Assembly: GCF_023208195.1 (NCBI RefSeq)
Contig: NZ_CP060034.1
Location: 558,001-622,000 of the forward strand
Length of the DNA: 64,000 bases
Source of the DNA: Nocardioides sp. InS609-2
Lineage (GTDB): Bacteria; Actinomycetota; Actinomycetes; Propionibacteriales; Nocardioidaceae
Direction of reading: 5' to 3'
The notes below the pieces were generated by a model. The model was not told the DNA's origin. It ran no database searches and saw only the letters and a list, made by a program, of their open reading frames with translations. Within the stretch, counting starts at the first letter, position 1. Every line of letters begins with the position of its first letter. A program made the translations under genes and the position numbers. Below are positions 50,008 through 61,352 of this stretch, piece by piece.

Positions 50008-51261
50008 ATGTTGAGCACCCCCTCCCCCGATGCCGCCCCCACCGCAGTCCGCATCGCCGTGATCGGCGGCGGCGCGGCCGCCGTCATCGCCACTGTCCAC
50101 CTCTTCCGCGCCGCGACCCGGCCACTGGACGTGCACATCATCGAGAAGGCCGCCTCGGTCGGCCCGGGCCTGGCCTACCGCACCCGCCACCCGCGGCACA
50201 CGGTCAACAACTTCGCCGAGCGCCTCAGCGCTGTCGAGGACGACCCGCACCACCTCATCCGCTGGTGCGCGAGTCGGGGGCTCGACCTCGGCGCCCGGTC
50301 GTTTCCCTCGCGCAAGCTCTACGGCGAGTACCTCGCGGCCGCCCTCGACGACGTCGACGTGCCCGCGGGCTCCGTGCTGCGTCGTACGGCGGGTGAGGTA
50401 GTCGACCTCGAGCGCTCGCCCGGCGAGTGGAAGGTCGTCTTCCGCGAGGGCTGGACCGCCCCCGCCGACCAGGTCGTGCTGGCACTGGGCAACCCGCCGC
50501 CGCGCACGCTCCCCCGGTATGCCGACCTCGGCGACGCCTTCGTCGCCGACCCCTGGACCACCGACGGCGGCGACCTGGAGGCCCGGGCCGCCGGCGCCCG
50601 ACGCATCCTGCTCGTCGGCACCGGCCTGACGATGGTCGACATCGCGGCACAGCTGCACCAGGCGCTGCCCCGTGCCGAGCTGACCGCGATCTCGCGACAC
50701 GGGCTGTTGCCGACCGCGCACGTGGCCGAGCCCACCGACGGCACCGACTGGCGCGACGCCGTCGACGGCGTGCGAGCGCACGCCAACCAGCTGTGGGCCG
50801 GCCTCTCTGCCCAGGACCAGGGCCGGTTCGCCGAGGAGTACGCGCGCCGCTGGGACGTCGTACGGCACCGGATGTCGCCCGCCATGTCACACCACGTCTC
50901 CGGCCTGCGTCGCAGCGGCGCGCTGGTGCTGCGCAGGCCCGACGACGTACAGCCGGAGTCATTCGACCTGGTGGTCAACTGCACCGGCTTCCGGTCGTTC
51001 GCCACCCGCGGCTGGAACCCGCTCGTCGACGCCCTCCTCGACGAGGGAACCATCCAGCCCGACCGGCTCGGCGTCGGCGTCCAGGCCGTGCAGCCCGGGC
51101 ACCCGGTCGACACCGAAGGCCGCGTCCGCGACGACATCCACCTGCTCGGCGCGGCCCGCAAGGGCCTCGAGTGGGAGGTCACCGCGATCCCCGACCTGCG
51201 CTCGCAGGCCACGGCACTCGCGGCCGACGTCGCTGCCCGGACCTGTCCGATCAGCGCCTGA
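50008..51261 (+). CDS. FAD/NAD(P)-binding protein, YdhS/HpyO-like
   Basis: 417 residues. The N-terminal dinucleotide fold has VRIAVIGGGAAAVIATVHLF, then EKAASVGPGLAYRTRHPRHT. The second nucleotide fold is RRILLVGTGLTMVDIAAQL. A C-terminal ATG-type motif FDLVVNCTGFRS is present. This matches the FAD/NAD(P)-binding family COG4529 (related to ornithine/lysine monooxygenases and often with unknown substrate). A very AT-rich upstream stretch (TTTTTATGTATATATTCGAT) supplies the probable promoter and is unusual for this genome. The start ATG follows it by about 15 bases with no clear ribosome-binding site. Confidence 0.85.
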   Translation: MLSTPSPDAAPTAVRIAVIGGGAAAVIATVHLFRAATRPLDVHIIEKAASVGPGLAYRTRHPRHTVNNFAERLSAVEDDPHHLIRWCASRGLDLGARSFPSRKLYGEYLAAALDDVDVPAGSVLRRTAGEVVDLERSPGEWKVVFREGWTAPADQVVLALGNPPPRTLPRYADLGDAFVADPWTTDGGDLEARAAGARRILLVGTGLTMVDIAAQLHQALPRAELTAISRHGLLPTAHVAEPTDGTDWRDAVDGVRAHANQLWAGLSAQDQGRFAEEYARRWDVVRHRMSPAMSHHVSGLRRSGALVLRRPDDVQPESFDLVVNCTGFRSFATRGWNPLVDALLDEGTIQPDRLGVGVQAVQPGHPVDTEGRVRDDIHLLGAARKGLEWEVTAIPDLRSQATALAADVAARTCPISA

Positions 51262-51264
51262 CAG

Positions 51265-52011
51265 TCAGAGCAGGGAGCGCGCCAGCAGCAGCACCGCAGA
51301 CCCCGCACACACGACGAGTACGACGCGGCGGAACGCCTCCCGCGGGATGCGGCCGCGCGCCTTCAGACCGACCACGAAGCTGGCGACCACGATCGGCAGG
51401 AAGCACACGGCCAGCCACATCGAGGCCGCGGGCATCTGGTCGGTGGCCGCGAAGAGCGCCACCGACAGCACGGTGCCCACGAAGAAGAACACCGACAGCG
51501 TGGCCCGCGTCTCCTGCGGCGACCGGTGCGCGAACAGGATCGCCATCGGCGGGCCACCGATCGACGTTGCCGTGCCCGACGTACCGGCTGCGAAGCCGGC
51601 GAGGAACAGCCGCGCCGGAGTGAACCGCACCTCCACGACCCGGACCGCGAGTGCGACCGCCACCAGCACCATGACCCCGACCGCGATGCCGAGCACCCGG
51701 TCGGAGACGAGCGCCACCAGCCAGACGCCCAGCGCGGTCCCCGGGATCCGGGCCGGCAGCGCCCACCTGATGGCCCACCAGTTGACGTGCCGCCACTCCG
51801 CGAGAAGCACGAAGAGCGAGAGCGGCACCGCGAGCCACAGCATCAGCGTCGGCGCCAGCGACGGCTGGAGCAGAGCCACGAAGGGTGCGCCCAGCAGGCC
51901 CAGCCCGAGGCCGACCACCGACTGCACGAACGCCCCGAAGGCGATCACCACCGCCAGCACGATCACGACGTCGAGCGGCACCCCGGCGATGTCACTCATG
52001 GATCCATTCAT
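51265..52011 (-). CDS. TSUP family (TauE/SafE) membrane permease
   Basis: 248 residues with seven to eight membrane segments. The repeat halves carry the TSUP signatures FVQSVVGLGLGLLGAP and AGTSGTATSIGGPPMAILFA. Relatives export or import sulfite, sulfoacetate or other anions. The substrate is not visible here. It is convergent with and 3 bp from the FAD protein end, and divergent from the ABC pair. Confidence 0.9.
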   Translation of the reverse strand: MNGSMSDIAGVPLDVVIVLAVVIAFGAFVQSVVGLGLGLLGAPFVALLQPSLAPTLMLWLAVPLSLFVLLAEWRHVNWWAIRWALPARIPGTALGVWLVALVSDRVLGIAVGVMVLVAVALAVRVVEVRFTPARLFLAGFAAGTSGTATSIGGPPMAILFAHRSPQETRATLSVFFFVGTVLSVALFAATDQMPAASMWLAVCFLPIVVASFVVGLKARGRIPREAFRRVVLVVCAGSAVLLLARSLL

Positions 52012-52021
52012 TCATGCGGGA

Positions 52022-52046
52022 CGACCCCGAGGTGGTCTCGGGGTCG
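52022..52046. other. Perfect hairpin in the TSUP/ABC divergent region
   Basis: CGACCCCGAG (52022-52031), loop GTGGT, CTCGGGGTCG (52037-52046). A perfect 10-bp stem within a 99-bp divergent intergenic region, only 11 bp from the TSUP start codon. In that position it is more likely an operator or 5' UTR structure than a terminator. Confidence 0.5.
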
Positions 52047-52110
52047 CCTCAGGCGCCGCCGGGGTCGCACCCGATATCCATGCGCGCGTCCGGCCGGAAG
52101 TCTTGGCGAC

Positions 52111-53010
52111 ATGATCCTCATCGACTCCCTGACCATGAAGTACGGCGGCTTCACCGCTCTCGACGACGTGTCGTTCACCGCCGAGCCCGGCCGGGTCACC
52201 GGCTTCCTCGGCCCCAACGGCGCCGGCAAGTCCACGACCATGCGCGTCATGGTCGGCCTCACCAGGCCGACCGCGGGCCACGTCACCATCGCCGGCGAGA
52301 AGTACGCCGACCTCCCCAATCCCGGCCGCGAGGTCGGTGTCCTCCTCGACGCCTCGGCGCAGCACGCCGGGCGCACCGGTCGCGAGATCCTCACCATCGC
52401 CGCCCAGACGATGGGCGTCCCACGCTCGCGGGTCGACGAGATGCTCGAGCTGGTCAGCCTCACGCCGACCGAGGCCGGCCGACGGGTGCGCAACTACTCC
52501 CTCGGCATGCGCCAGCGGCTCGGCATCGCGACCGCGCTGACCGGTGACCCGCAGGTGCTGATCCTCGACGAGCCGGCCAACGGTCTCGACCCGGCCGGCA
52601 TCCGGTGGATGCGCGACCTGCTTCGCGGGTACGCCGACCAGGGCGGCACCGTGCTGCTCAGCTCGCACCTGCTGCACGAGATAGAGGTCATCGCCGACGA
52701 CCTGATCGTCATCGGCAACGGCCGGATCGTCGCGCAGGGCACCAAGGCCGAGCTGCTCGCCACCGCCGGCACGCTCGTCCGTACGCCCGACACATCGGCC
52801 CTGGCCAAGGCTGTCACCGCGGCCGGCCTGGTCGCGCACACGTCCGGTCCCGACACGTTGCGGGTCGAGTCCGACCCCGACGTCGTCGGCCGGATCGCCC
52901 AGGAGACCGGCGTCGCGCTGGTCGAGCTGCGCGCCGCCGAAGGCGCCGGCCTCGAAGAGATGTTCCTCGAGCTCACTGCCGAGACCCAGCGAGAAGGAGT
53001 AGCGGCATGA
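52111..53010 (+). CDS. ABC transporter ATP-binding protein
   Basis: 299 residues from ATG 52111 (MILIDSLTMKYGGFTALDDV). Walker A is LGPNGAGKSTTMRVM, the signature NYSLGMRQRLGIA (SLGMRQR variant typical of bacitracin/lantibiotic-type exporters) and Walker B VLILDEPANGLDPAGIR. The C-terminal accessory domain is about 80 residues. It overlaps the permease by 4 bp. Likely an efflux or immunity pump. Confidence 0.92.
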   Translation: MILIDSLTMKYGGFTALDDVSFTAEPGRVTGFLGPNGAGKSTTMRVMVGLTRPTAGHVTIAGEKYADLPNPGREVGVLLDASAQHAGRTGREILTIAAQTMGVPRSRVDEMLELVSLTPTEAGRRVRNYSLGMRQRLGIATALTGDPQVLILDEPANGLDPAGIRWMRDLLRGYADQGGTVLLSSHLLHEIEVIADDLIVIGNGRIVAQGTKAELLATAGTLVRTPDTSALAKAVTAAGLVAHTSGPDTLRVESDPDVVGRIAQETGVALVELRAAEGAGLEEMFLELTAETQREGVAA

Positions 53011-53828
53011 CCACCACGACCCTCACCCCCACGGCGGCACGCCCCGCAGCGCGCGAGCCCCGCGCCACGACGTACGCACGCATCCCGTTCAGCCGCATCG
53101 CGGGCGTCGAGCTGCGCAAGATGTTCGACACCCGGTCGGGCTTCTGGCTGTTGATGAGCATCGGCATCCTCGCGTTGCTCGCCAGCGGCGCGGTCGTGCT
53201 CTTCGCCCCGGATGACGAGATCGCCTACGGCAACTTCGCCGGCGCCATCGGCATCCCGATGTCGATCCTGCTGCCGGTCATCGCGATCCTGTCCGTCACC
53301 GGCGAGTGGAGCCAGCGGTCCGGGCTCACGACGTTCACCCTGGTGTCTAGCCGGGGCCGCGTGATCGCCGCCAAGGCCGTGGTCGCGGTCGCCGTGGGCA
53401 TCGTCGCCATCGGGGTCGCCCTCACGGTGGGCGCCCTCGGCAACGTCGTCGGCTCGCAGCTCGCGGGCGTGCCGACGGCCTGGGACGTCTCGGTCAGCAG
53501 CACCGCCTTCATCGTCTTGGCACTGGTCCTGGGCCAGCTGATGGGCTTCATGCTCGGCGTGCTGATCCGCAACTCCCCCGGAGCGATCGTCGGCTACTTC
53601 GTCTACTCCTTCATCGTGCCGACCCTCTCGGGCCTGCTGGCAGCGAGCCAGGAGTGGTACCGCGACATCCAGCACTGGGTGGACTTCCAGTACAACCAGA
53701 CCGGTCTGTACGACGCCACCAGCCTGAGCGGCTCGGGGTGGACCCACCTCGCGGCCACCGGCGCCATCTGGCTCGTCCTGCCCATGGTGATCGGCCTGTG
53801 GCTGGTCACCCGGTCCGAGGTCAAGTAG
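53007..53828 (+). CDS. ABC-2 family permease
   Basis: 273 residues. A Thr/Pro/Ala-rich cytoplasmic N-terminus is followed by RIAGVELRKMFDTRSGFWLL and six hydrophobic segments. The family loop ILSVTGEWSQRSGLTTFTLV is present. Together with the ATPase it resembles actinobacterial ABC exporters whose substrate is unknown. The stop is followed by a strong hairpin at 53842. Confidence 0.9.
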   Translation: MTTTTLTPTAARPAAREPRATTYARIPFSRIAGVELRKMFDTRSGFWLLMSIGILALLASGAVVLFAPDDEIAYGNFAGAIGIPMSILLPVIAILSVTGEWSQRSGLTTFTLVSSRGRVIAAKAVVAVAVGIVAIGVALTVGALGNVVGSQLAGVPTAWDVSVSSTAFIVLALVLGQLMGFMLGVLIRNSPGAIVGYFVYSFIVPTLSGLLAASQEWYRDIQHWVDFQYNQTGLYDATSLSGSGWTHLAATGAIWLVLPMVIGLWLVTRSEVK

Positions 53829-53841
53829 CCCGTCGCACGTC

Positions 53842-53872
53842 GCGCCGCCCACCCTTCGGGGTCGGGCGGCGC
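53842..53872. terminator. Bidirectional terminator
   Basis: GCGCCGCCC (53842-53850) pairs with GGGCGGCGC (53864-53872), with an inner CCC-TTCG-GGG stem and a UUCG-type tetraloop. It lies between the convergent ABC permease and MarR genes and can serve both. Confidence 0.75.
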
Positions 53873-53885
53873 TCGGCGGCGGCGA

Positions 53886-54350
53886 TCAGTCCCGGTGACC
53901 GCCGAGGACAGCGAGGAGCTCGACCAGCTCGGCAGCGCGACTCCCGAGCGGGCCGAAGAAGTCCCGGTCGACGGCCTCGACGGACCCGACCGCGCGGTTG
54001 GCCAGGGCCACGCCCTTCTCGGTCGCCACCACCGCCCGGGCCCGGGCGTCGCTCGGGTGGGGCCGGCGCTGAACCAGGCCCGTCGACTCGAGGGCTCGCA
54101 GGACCTGCGAGGTCATCATCGGGTCGGTCCCGGCGTGCCCGGCCAGCGCCTTCTGGGTGACGGGTCCGTCGGCGTCCAGCCAGACGAGGGACGCCAGCAG
54201 GACGAACTGCACGTGCGTCAGGTCGTGAGGCTTCAGCGCGGCCCGCTGCGCGGCCTGCCATGCGTTGGTCGCCCGCCACATCAACAGGCCGGGGCTGGCG
54301 CCGGAGTCGTCGAACTCCGTCGCCAGCCGCCGCTCGTCGGTCACATCCAC
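53886..54350 (-). CDS. MarR-family transcriptional regulator
   Basis: 154 residues from GTG 54350 (VDVTDERRLATEFDDSG); GTG 54344 is an alternative. GGAGG is within 12 bases of the first. The fold includes LTHVQFVLLASLVWLDADGP, the recognition helix around LAGHAGTDPMMTSQVLRAL and a wing with RRPHPSDARARAVV. It starts 4 bp after the SRPBCC stop and so forms a two-gene unit with it, which is common for MarR-SRPBCC pairs in actinobacteria. It probably represses its own operon. Confidence 0.9.
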   Translation of the reverse strand: MDVTDERRLATEFDDSGASPGLLMWRATNAWQAAQRAALKPHDLTHVQFVLLASLVWLDADGPVTQKALAGHAGTDPMMTSQVLRALESTGLVQRRPHPSDARARAVVATEKGVALANRAVGSVEAVDRDFFGPLGSRAAELVELLAVLGGHRD

Positions 54351-54354
54351 TCGC

Positions 54355-54774
54355 TCATCGTTCCTCCACCAGACGGATGAGGCGGTCGAGGTCGTCCTGG
54401 GCAGACTTCTCGAAGCCCGAGCGCATGACCAGGGCCCAGACGTGACGCAGCGGCCCGTCGAGAGTGACGCGCACCCCCAGCTCGGTGCCAGAGGCAGTGG
54501 CCTCAGCGGTGTGCTGGAACACCAGGGTCGCACCAGGCAGACGGGTGGTGTCGGTGTACTCCCTTCCGGGCTCACAGGCACTGATGGTGAAGCGGACCCG
54601 CGGTCCGCCCTTGGGCTTGAGCCGCCCGGTCGCGCCAGTGCGCACCGGGCCCTCCACCCGGACCCATTCGGTGTCCGGACTCCAGGCCGGCCACGAGTCG
54701 TGATCGACCCACCGCTCGAAGTAGGCCTGTGGTTCTGCCGTTGATGTCGCACGTCCCGTGCCAAGTTCGATCAT
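54355..54774 (-). CDS. SRPBCC-fold protein (AHSA1/polyketide cyclase-like)
   Basis: 139 residues from ATG 54774 (MIELGTGRATSTAEPQAYFE). The START/SRPBCC fold is seen in RWVDHDSWPAWSPDTEWV, the classic W-x-x-W-S-P strand, and ends with the amphipathic helix KSAQDDLDRLIRLVEE. Members bind hydrophobic ligands. The start at 54774 rather than 54789 follows from promoter spacing: the -10 element ends 6 bases before it, implying leaderless translation. It heads the operon with the MarR gene. Confidence 0.88.
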   Translation of the reverse strand: MIELGTGRATSTAEPQAYFERWVDHDSWPAWSPDTEWVRVEGPVRTGATGRLKPKGGPRVRFTISACEPGREYTDTTRLPGATLVFQHTAEATASGTELGVRVTLDGPLRHVWALVMRSGFEKSAQDDLDRLIRLVEER

Positions 54775-54780
54775 GGAAGT

Positions 54781-54809
54781 AGTATGCACACTTAGTATTT
54801 TGGGGTCAA
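54781..54809 (-). promoter_or_regulatory. Promoter of the SRPBCC-MarR operon
   Basis: On the minus strand TTGACC (54809-54804) and CATACT (54786-54781) are separated by 17 bp, close to the consensus. The start codon lies 6 bp beyond, predicting a leaderless mRNA. AAGT...ACTT with partial symmetry overlaps the -10 (54777-54793) and is a candidate MarR operator. Confidence 0.6.
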
Positions 54810-54848
54810 GCGCGCGTGGCGTGCCGATGCCCAGCCCACCGACGACGA

Positions 54849-54879
54849 GACGGTGGCCCCGGCCAGGAAGGCCAGGGCC
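54849..54879 (-). terminator. Terminator of acnA
   Basis: GGTGGCCCCGGCC (54849-54861), loop AGGAA, GGCCAGGGCCACC (54867-54879), with one mismatch in a 13-bp stem. It lies 48-78 bp past the acnA stop on the minus strand. Confidence 0.7.
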
Positions 54880-54926
54880 ACCGTCAGCAGCGTCCGAAGG
54901 GTCGAGTCCCAGCGGGCTCGGAGGGT

Positions 54927-57608
<2,682 letters not shown>

Positions 57609-57723
57609 CAGTCGTCTCCTGTGAGTCGTCGCGTACGTCGTCTGCCTGCGTCCCCATCTTGCCGCCGAGTCGACGGCGAACGGAAGGAAGGTCACCCTCA
57701 CTCCACCGGGTGGGACCACAGTC

Positions 57724-57737
57724 TCTTGATGTCAAGA
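57724..57737. promoter_or_regulatory. Palindrome upstream of acnA
   Basis: TCTTGATGTCAAGA is an inverted repeat with 6-bp arms (TCTTGA/TCAAGA), 116 bp upstream of acnA. A partial second match (CATCGAG) follows. I recall similar TCTTGA-N2-TCAAGA sites upstream of TCA-cycle genes in actinobacteria but cannot name the regulator with certainty. Confidence 0.45.
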
Positions 57738-57823
57738 TACACGACATCGAGGGTCAGGGCCAGCGACTCCAGCGCCTTGGCTCGCGTCGTCACCCTCCCG
57801 CGGCGCCAGTCTTCGGCCTCCAA

Positions 57824-57987
57824 CCGGGCCGTCAAGGGTCCCCTGCGGCGCTTCGCGCCCTTGACCGCCCGGCCTCCGGCCGAGTTGGCGCCTATCGGGC
57901 GGTCGCCGACCTGCGGTCGGAAATCGCCCCCTCCATTGGGCAAAGACCGCATGGTTTCGACCGCACTCCATGCGGTTCTCGCCCAAT
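57824..57987. repeat. Cluster of large inverted repeats upstream of acnA
   Basis: Within the 463-bp gap 57609-58071 two long stems follow one another. CCGGGCCGTCAAGGG (57824-57838) pairs with CCCTTGACCGCCCGG (57858-57872) at 14 of 15 positions. ATTGGGC...CCGCATGG (57935-57954) pairs with CCATGCGG...GCCCAAT (57968-57987) at 17 of 20. Further self-complementary runs (GGCCTCCGGCC, GGTCGCCGACC) lie around and between them. No coding potential convinces me in this gap. Confidence 0.6.
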
Positions 57988-58071
57988 CGTGGGATGTCAC
58001 TCGAGGTGCCGCGCTGCGCGGGCCCCCACCAGTTCCCCGGCCAGTCGCCCCGCGGTCGGGGCACAGAACGA

Positions 58072-59232
58072 TCAGGCGCGCACGAACAGAGCGACGCACT
58101 CGACGTGGTGCGTCATCGGGAACAGGTCGAACGCACGAAGCGCCTGGAGCCGGTACCCGCACTCGGCGAACGTCTTGACGTCGCGCGCCAGTGCTGCCGG
58201 GTCGCACGCGACGTACGACACGGCGCGCGGCGCGCGGTCGGCGATCTGCCGGACCACAGCTGCGCGGGCTCCTTCGCGGGGCGGGTCGAGCACCACCAGG
58301 TCGAAGGGCTCGTCGTACGACGACTCGAGGACCTTGTCGACCGAGCCGACTGCCGCCCTGGCCCGCTCGAAACCGCCGAGGTTGAGCTGCGCGTGACGGG
58401 TGGCCTCGTGGTCGCCCTCGACCGCGACGATGCGGGCGCCCTCCCCCACCCGGTCGGCGAGGAACCGGGCGAAGAGCCCGACGCCGGCGTAGAGGTCGAG
58501 CACGGACTCACCGGGCTGCGGGTCGAGCTGCTCGAGGATCGTCTCGACCAGCACCGTCGGGGCGCCGGGGTGCACCTGCCAGAAGCCGTCGTCGGCGAGG
58601 CTGAACTCGTGTGTCTGCCCCGCTGCGGTGACGGTGCGGGTCGTCGGGACGGGGGCGTCCTCGATGGTGATCAGGCAGTCTTCGACCGGCACCACGTCGT
58701 GGGAGCGGTGCTTGCGCAGCCCGCGCTGGCCGTCGCGGTTCGTGACGAACTGGGTGCGGGTGCGCCAGCGCAGGCCGTCGGCGTCGCCGGGCACCTGCTC
58801 CACGACGAGCCCGGACACCAGCGGGTCATCATCGTCGAGACGAGCCAGCCGGACGAGCTGCTCTCGCACCACGGCGGCCTTGAGGTCGCGCTGGGCGGGT
58901 ACGGCGACGTGCTGGAAGTCGCAGCCTCCGCAGAGGCCCGGTCCGGCGACCGGGCAGGGCGCGGCGACTCGGTCGGACGAGGCCTCGAGCACCTCGACGG
59001 CGTCACCACGCCAGAAGCGGTCGCCGTCGGTGCCCTCGGTGATCTCGACGACCACCCGCTCCCCCGGGATCGCGTGCCGGGTGAAGACGACACGCGACTC
59101 GGGCTCGGGCAGCCGGACGATGCAGTGGCCACCGTGGGCGACCGGGCCGACCTCGGCGTCGAAGCGCTGGCCGACGCGCGACTCGCCCTTCGGCTGGGGG
59201 CGGCGGGGGCGGCGTTGCTGTCCGCGACTCAT
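58072..59232 (-). CDS. TRAM-domain class I RNA (uracil-5-)methyltransferase
   Basis: 386 residues. The N-terminal TRAM domain (GHCIVRLPEPESRVVFTRHA) precedes a cluster-like GLCGGCDFQHV with Cys pair, and the Rossmann core has LDLYAGVGLFARFLADRV, VVLDPPREGARAAV and the catalytic Cys in YVACDPAALARDVK. This is the TrmA/RlmD family, which methylates U at C5 in tRNA or rRNA; the target cannot be told from sequence. It overlaps the upstream permease gene by 4 bp, as in the Rv2689c-Rv2690c arrangement. Confidence 0.92.
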   Translation of the reverse strand: MSRGQQRRPRRPQPKGESRVGQRFDAEVGPVAHGGHCIVRLPEPESRVVFTRHAIPGERVVVEITEGTDGDRFWRGDAVEVLEASSDRVAAPCPVAGPGLCGGCDFQHVAVPAQRDLKAAVVREQLVRLARLDDDDPLVSGLVVEQVPGDADGLRWRTRTQFVTNRDGQRGLRKHRSHDVVPVEDCLITIEDAPVPTTRTVTAAGQTHEFSLADDGFWQVHPGAPTVLVETILEQLDPQPGESVLDLYAGVGLFARFLADRVGEGARIVAVEGDHEATRHAQLNLGGFERARAAVGSVDKVLESSYDEPFDLVVLDPPREGARAAVVRQIADRAPRAVSYVACDPAALARDVKTFAECGYRLQALRAFDLFPMTHHVECVALFVRA

Positions 59233-61301
59233 CTCTGGATCTGTCCCTTCGAAGACGATGAACGCATCACGCGGCCGCGACGCAGGTCGCCGGCCTTGAC
59301 CCGCTCGTCACCACGCAGCTCACGTTCGCGGGCGATCTGCGACGAGCGCAACTGGTAGGGCACGGAGATGACCATGACACCGGGAGCGAACAGCAGCCGA
59401 CCCTTGAGACGCAGGGCGGTCTGGTTGTGCAGGAGCTGCTCCCACCAGCGGCCCACGACGTACTCCGGGATGTAGACGGCCACGACGCCGCGCGGGTTGG
59501 CGCGACGGATCTCCATCGCGTACTCCACGATCGGCCGGACGACCTCGCGGTACGGCGAGTGCAGGACCTTGAGCGGGACGTCGAGGCGACGCTCGTCCCA
59601 CTCGTCGAGGAGCCGGTTGGTCGCGGCGGCGTCGATGTCGACGTACACCGCCTCCAGGACGTTGGGGCGGGTCGCCTTCGCGAAGGCCAGTGCGCGCAAC
59701 GTGGGCTTGTGGAGCTTGGAGGTCAGCACGATCGCGTGGACGCGGGTCGGCATCACCTTGTCCTGCTCGTCGGCGGCGAGCTCGAGGGCGACCCGGTCGT
59801 AGTGCGAGTGGATGCCCTTCATGATGATGTAGAAGATGATCATCGCCAGGATCGTGATCCAGGCGCCGTGCGTGAACTTCGTGATCAGCACGATGACGAG
59901 CACCACACCCGTGAACGACAGGCCGACCGCGTTGATCAGCCGCGATCGCACCATCCGCCGCCGGTCCGCCGGGTCGGTCGTGGTCTTCAGGTGCCGGGTC
60001 CAGTGCCGGATCATCCCCAGCTGACTGAGGTTGAACGACACGAACACCCCGACGATGTAGAGCTGGATCAGCCGGGTCGTCTCGGCGTCGAATGCCAGGA
60101 TCAGCGCGATCGCCATCACGGCTAGGAAGACGATGCCGTTGCTGTAGGCGAGCCGGTCACCGCGTGAGCCGAGGGAGCGCGGGGCGTAGCCGTCCTCGGC
60201 CAGGATCGAGCCAAGCACCGGGAAGCCGTTGAACGCCGTGTTGGCGGCCAGCACGAGGATGATGCCGGTGACCGTGACGACGAGGTAGAAGCCCGGCGTG
60301 AAGTTGTCGAACACGCCGCGGGCGATCTGCGCGATGACCGTGTGCTGGTCGTAGCCGGCCGGCAGCGGGCTGCCGTCGGCGTTCGTCAGACGGTCGAGCT
60401 CGAGCGGGTCGACGTACTTGAGACCCATCTGCTTGGCCAGCACGATCACGCTCATCATCATCGTGATGGCGATCAGGCCGAGCAGGAACAGCGTCGTCGC
60501 GGCGTTCTTGCTCTTGGGCTTACGGAACGCTGGCACGCCGTTGGAGATGGCCTCGACGCCCGTGAGTGCGGCACAGCCCGACGAGAACGCGCGGGCCAGC
60601 AGGAAGAGCAGCGCGAACGTGGTGAGCGGGCCCTCGAAGCCCGGTGCTGCATCGAGCCGCAGGTCGGCGCTCTCGACGTCGGGCAGTGAGCCGTTGAGCA
60701 GCCGCAGCAGGCCGTAGCCGCACATGCCGAGGATCGCGACCATGAAGAGATACGTGGGTACGGCGAAGAACGTGCCGGACTCGCGGATCCCGCGCAGGTT
60801 CATGGCCATCAGGACCAGCACCATGATCGCGCCGAACGTCGCCTCGTGGCCCGACAGGAACGGCAGCGCGGACGCGGCGTACTGGGATCCCGACGAGATC
60901 GACACGGCGACCGTGAGCACGTAGTCGACGAGCAGGGCGCTGCCGACCGTGACACCGGCGTTGACACCGAGGTTCTTGGTCGCGACCTCGTAGTCACCGC
61001 CACCGCTCGGGTACGCGTGCACGGTCTGCCGGTAGGACGCGACCACGGCGGTCATCACCAGGGCGACGGCGATGCCGATCTTCCACGAGAAGGCGTACGC
61101 CGACGCGCCGGCGATCGACAGCATGATGAAAATTTCGTCGGGCGCGTAGGCCACCGACGACAGGGCGTCGCTGGCGAACACCGGGAGGGCGATCCGCTTG
61201 GGCAGCAGCGTCTCTCCCAGCTGGGAGCTGCGCAGCTTGCGACCGAGCAGGATGCGTTTGGAAACGTCGCCGACACTCACGAGCGTGAAGGCTAGACCCA
61301 T
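59229..61301 (-). CDS. APC-family permease, KimA-like potassium importer candidate
   Basis: 690 residues with about 12 membrane segments in the first 480 and a large cytoplasmic C-terminal domain. The first transmembrane region has FASDALSSVAYAPDEIFIML, then AYPSGGGDYEVATKNLG, matching KimA (YdaO) of Bacillus, a high-affinity K+/H+ symporter regulated by c-di-AMP. The C-terminal domain begins near PTRVHAIVLTSKLHKPTLRA (universal-stress-like). The two TrkA-type proteins divergent from it support a potassium role. Specificity is inferred. Confidence 0.85.
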   Translation of the reverse strand: MGLAFTLVSVGDVSKRILLGRKLRSSQLGETLLPKRIALPVFASDALSSVAYAPDEIFIMLSIAGASAYAFSWKIGIAVALVMTAVVASYRQTVHAYPSGGGDYEVATKNLGVNAGVTVGSALLVDYVLTVAVSISSGSQYAASALPFLSGHEATFGAIMVLVLMAMNLRGIRESGTFFAVPTYLFMVAILGMCGYGLLRLLNGSLPDVESADLRLDAAPGFEGPLTTFALLFLLARAFSSGCAALTGVEAISNGVPAFRKPKSKNAATTLFLLGLIAITMMMSVIVLAKQMGLKYVDPLELDRLTNADGSPLPAGYDQHTVIAQIARGVFDNFTPGFYLVVTVTGIILVLAANTAFNGFPVLGSILAEDGYAPRSLGSRGDRLAYSNGIVFLAVMAIALILAFDAETTRLIQLYIVGVFVSFNLSQLGMIRHWTRHLKTTTDPADRRRMVRSRLINAVGLSFTGVVLVIVLITKFTHGAWITILAMIIFYIIMKGIHSHYDRVALELAADEQDKVMPTRVHAIVLTSKLHKPTLRALAFAKATRPNVLEAVYVDIDAAATNRLLDEWDERRLDVPLKVLHSPYREVVRPIVEYAMEIRRANPRGVVAVYIPEYVVGRWWEQLLHNQTALRLKGRLLFAPGVMVISVPYQLRSSQIARERELRGDERVKAGDLRRGRVMRSSSSKGQIQR

Positions 61302-61352
61302 TCAGACCTCGCGCCCGCAACCACGCGTCTCGACTGGGATACGGTTTGCCAC

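Noticed and set aside
54790..54926. Minus-strand hydrophobic reading LLTVALAFLAGATVSSS between acnA and the SRPBCC gene
   Set aside because: No start codon with a ribosome-binding site, and most of it is accounted for by the acnA terminator hairpin.
57698..58207. A 169-codon minus-strand frame upstream of acnA
   Set aside because: It reads through inverted repeats and the end of the methyltransferase gene; low complexity and basic, with no recognisable domain.
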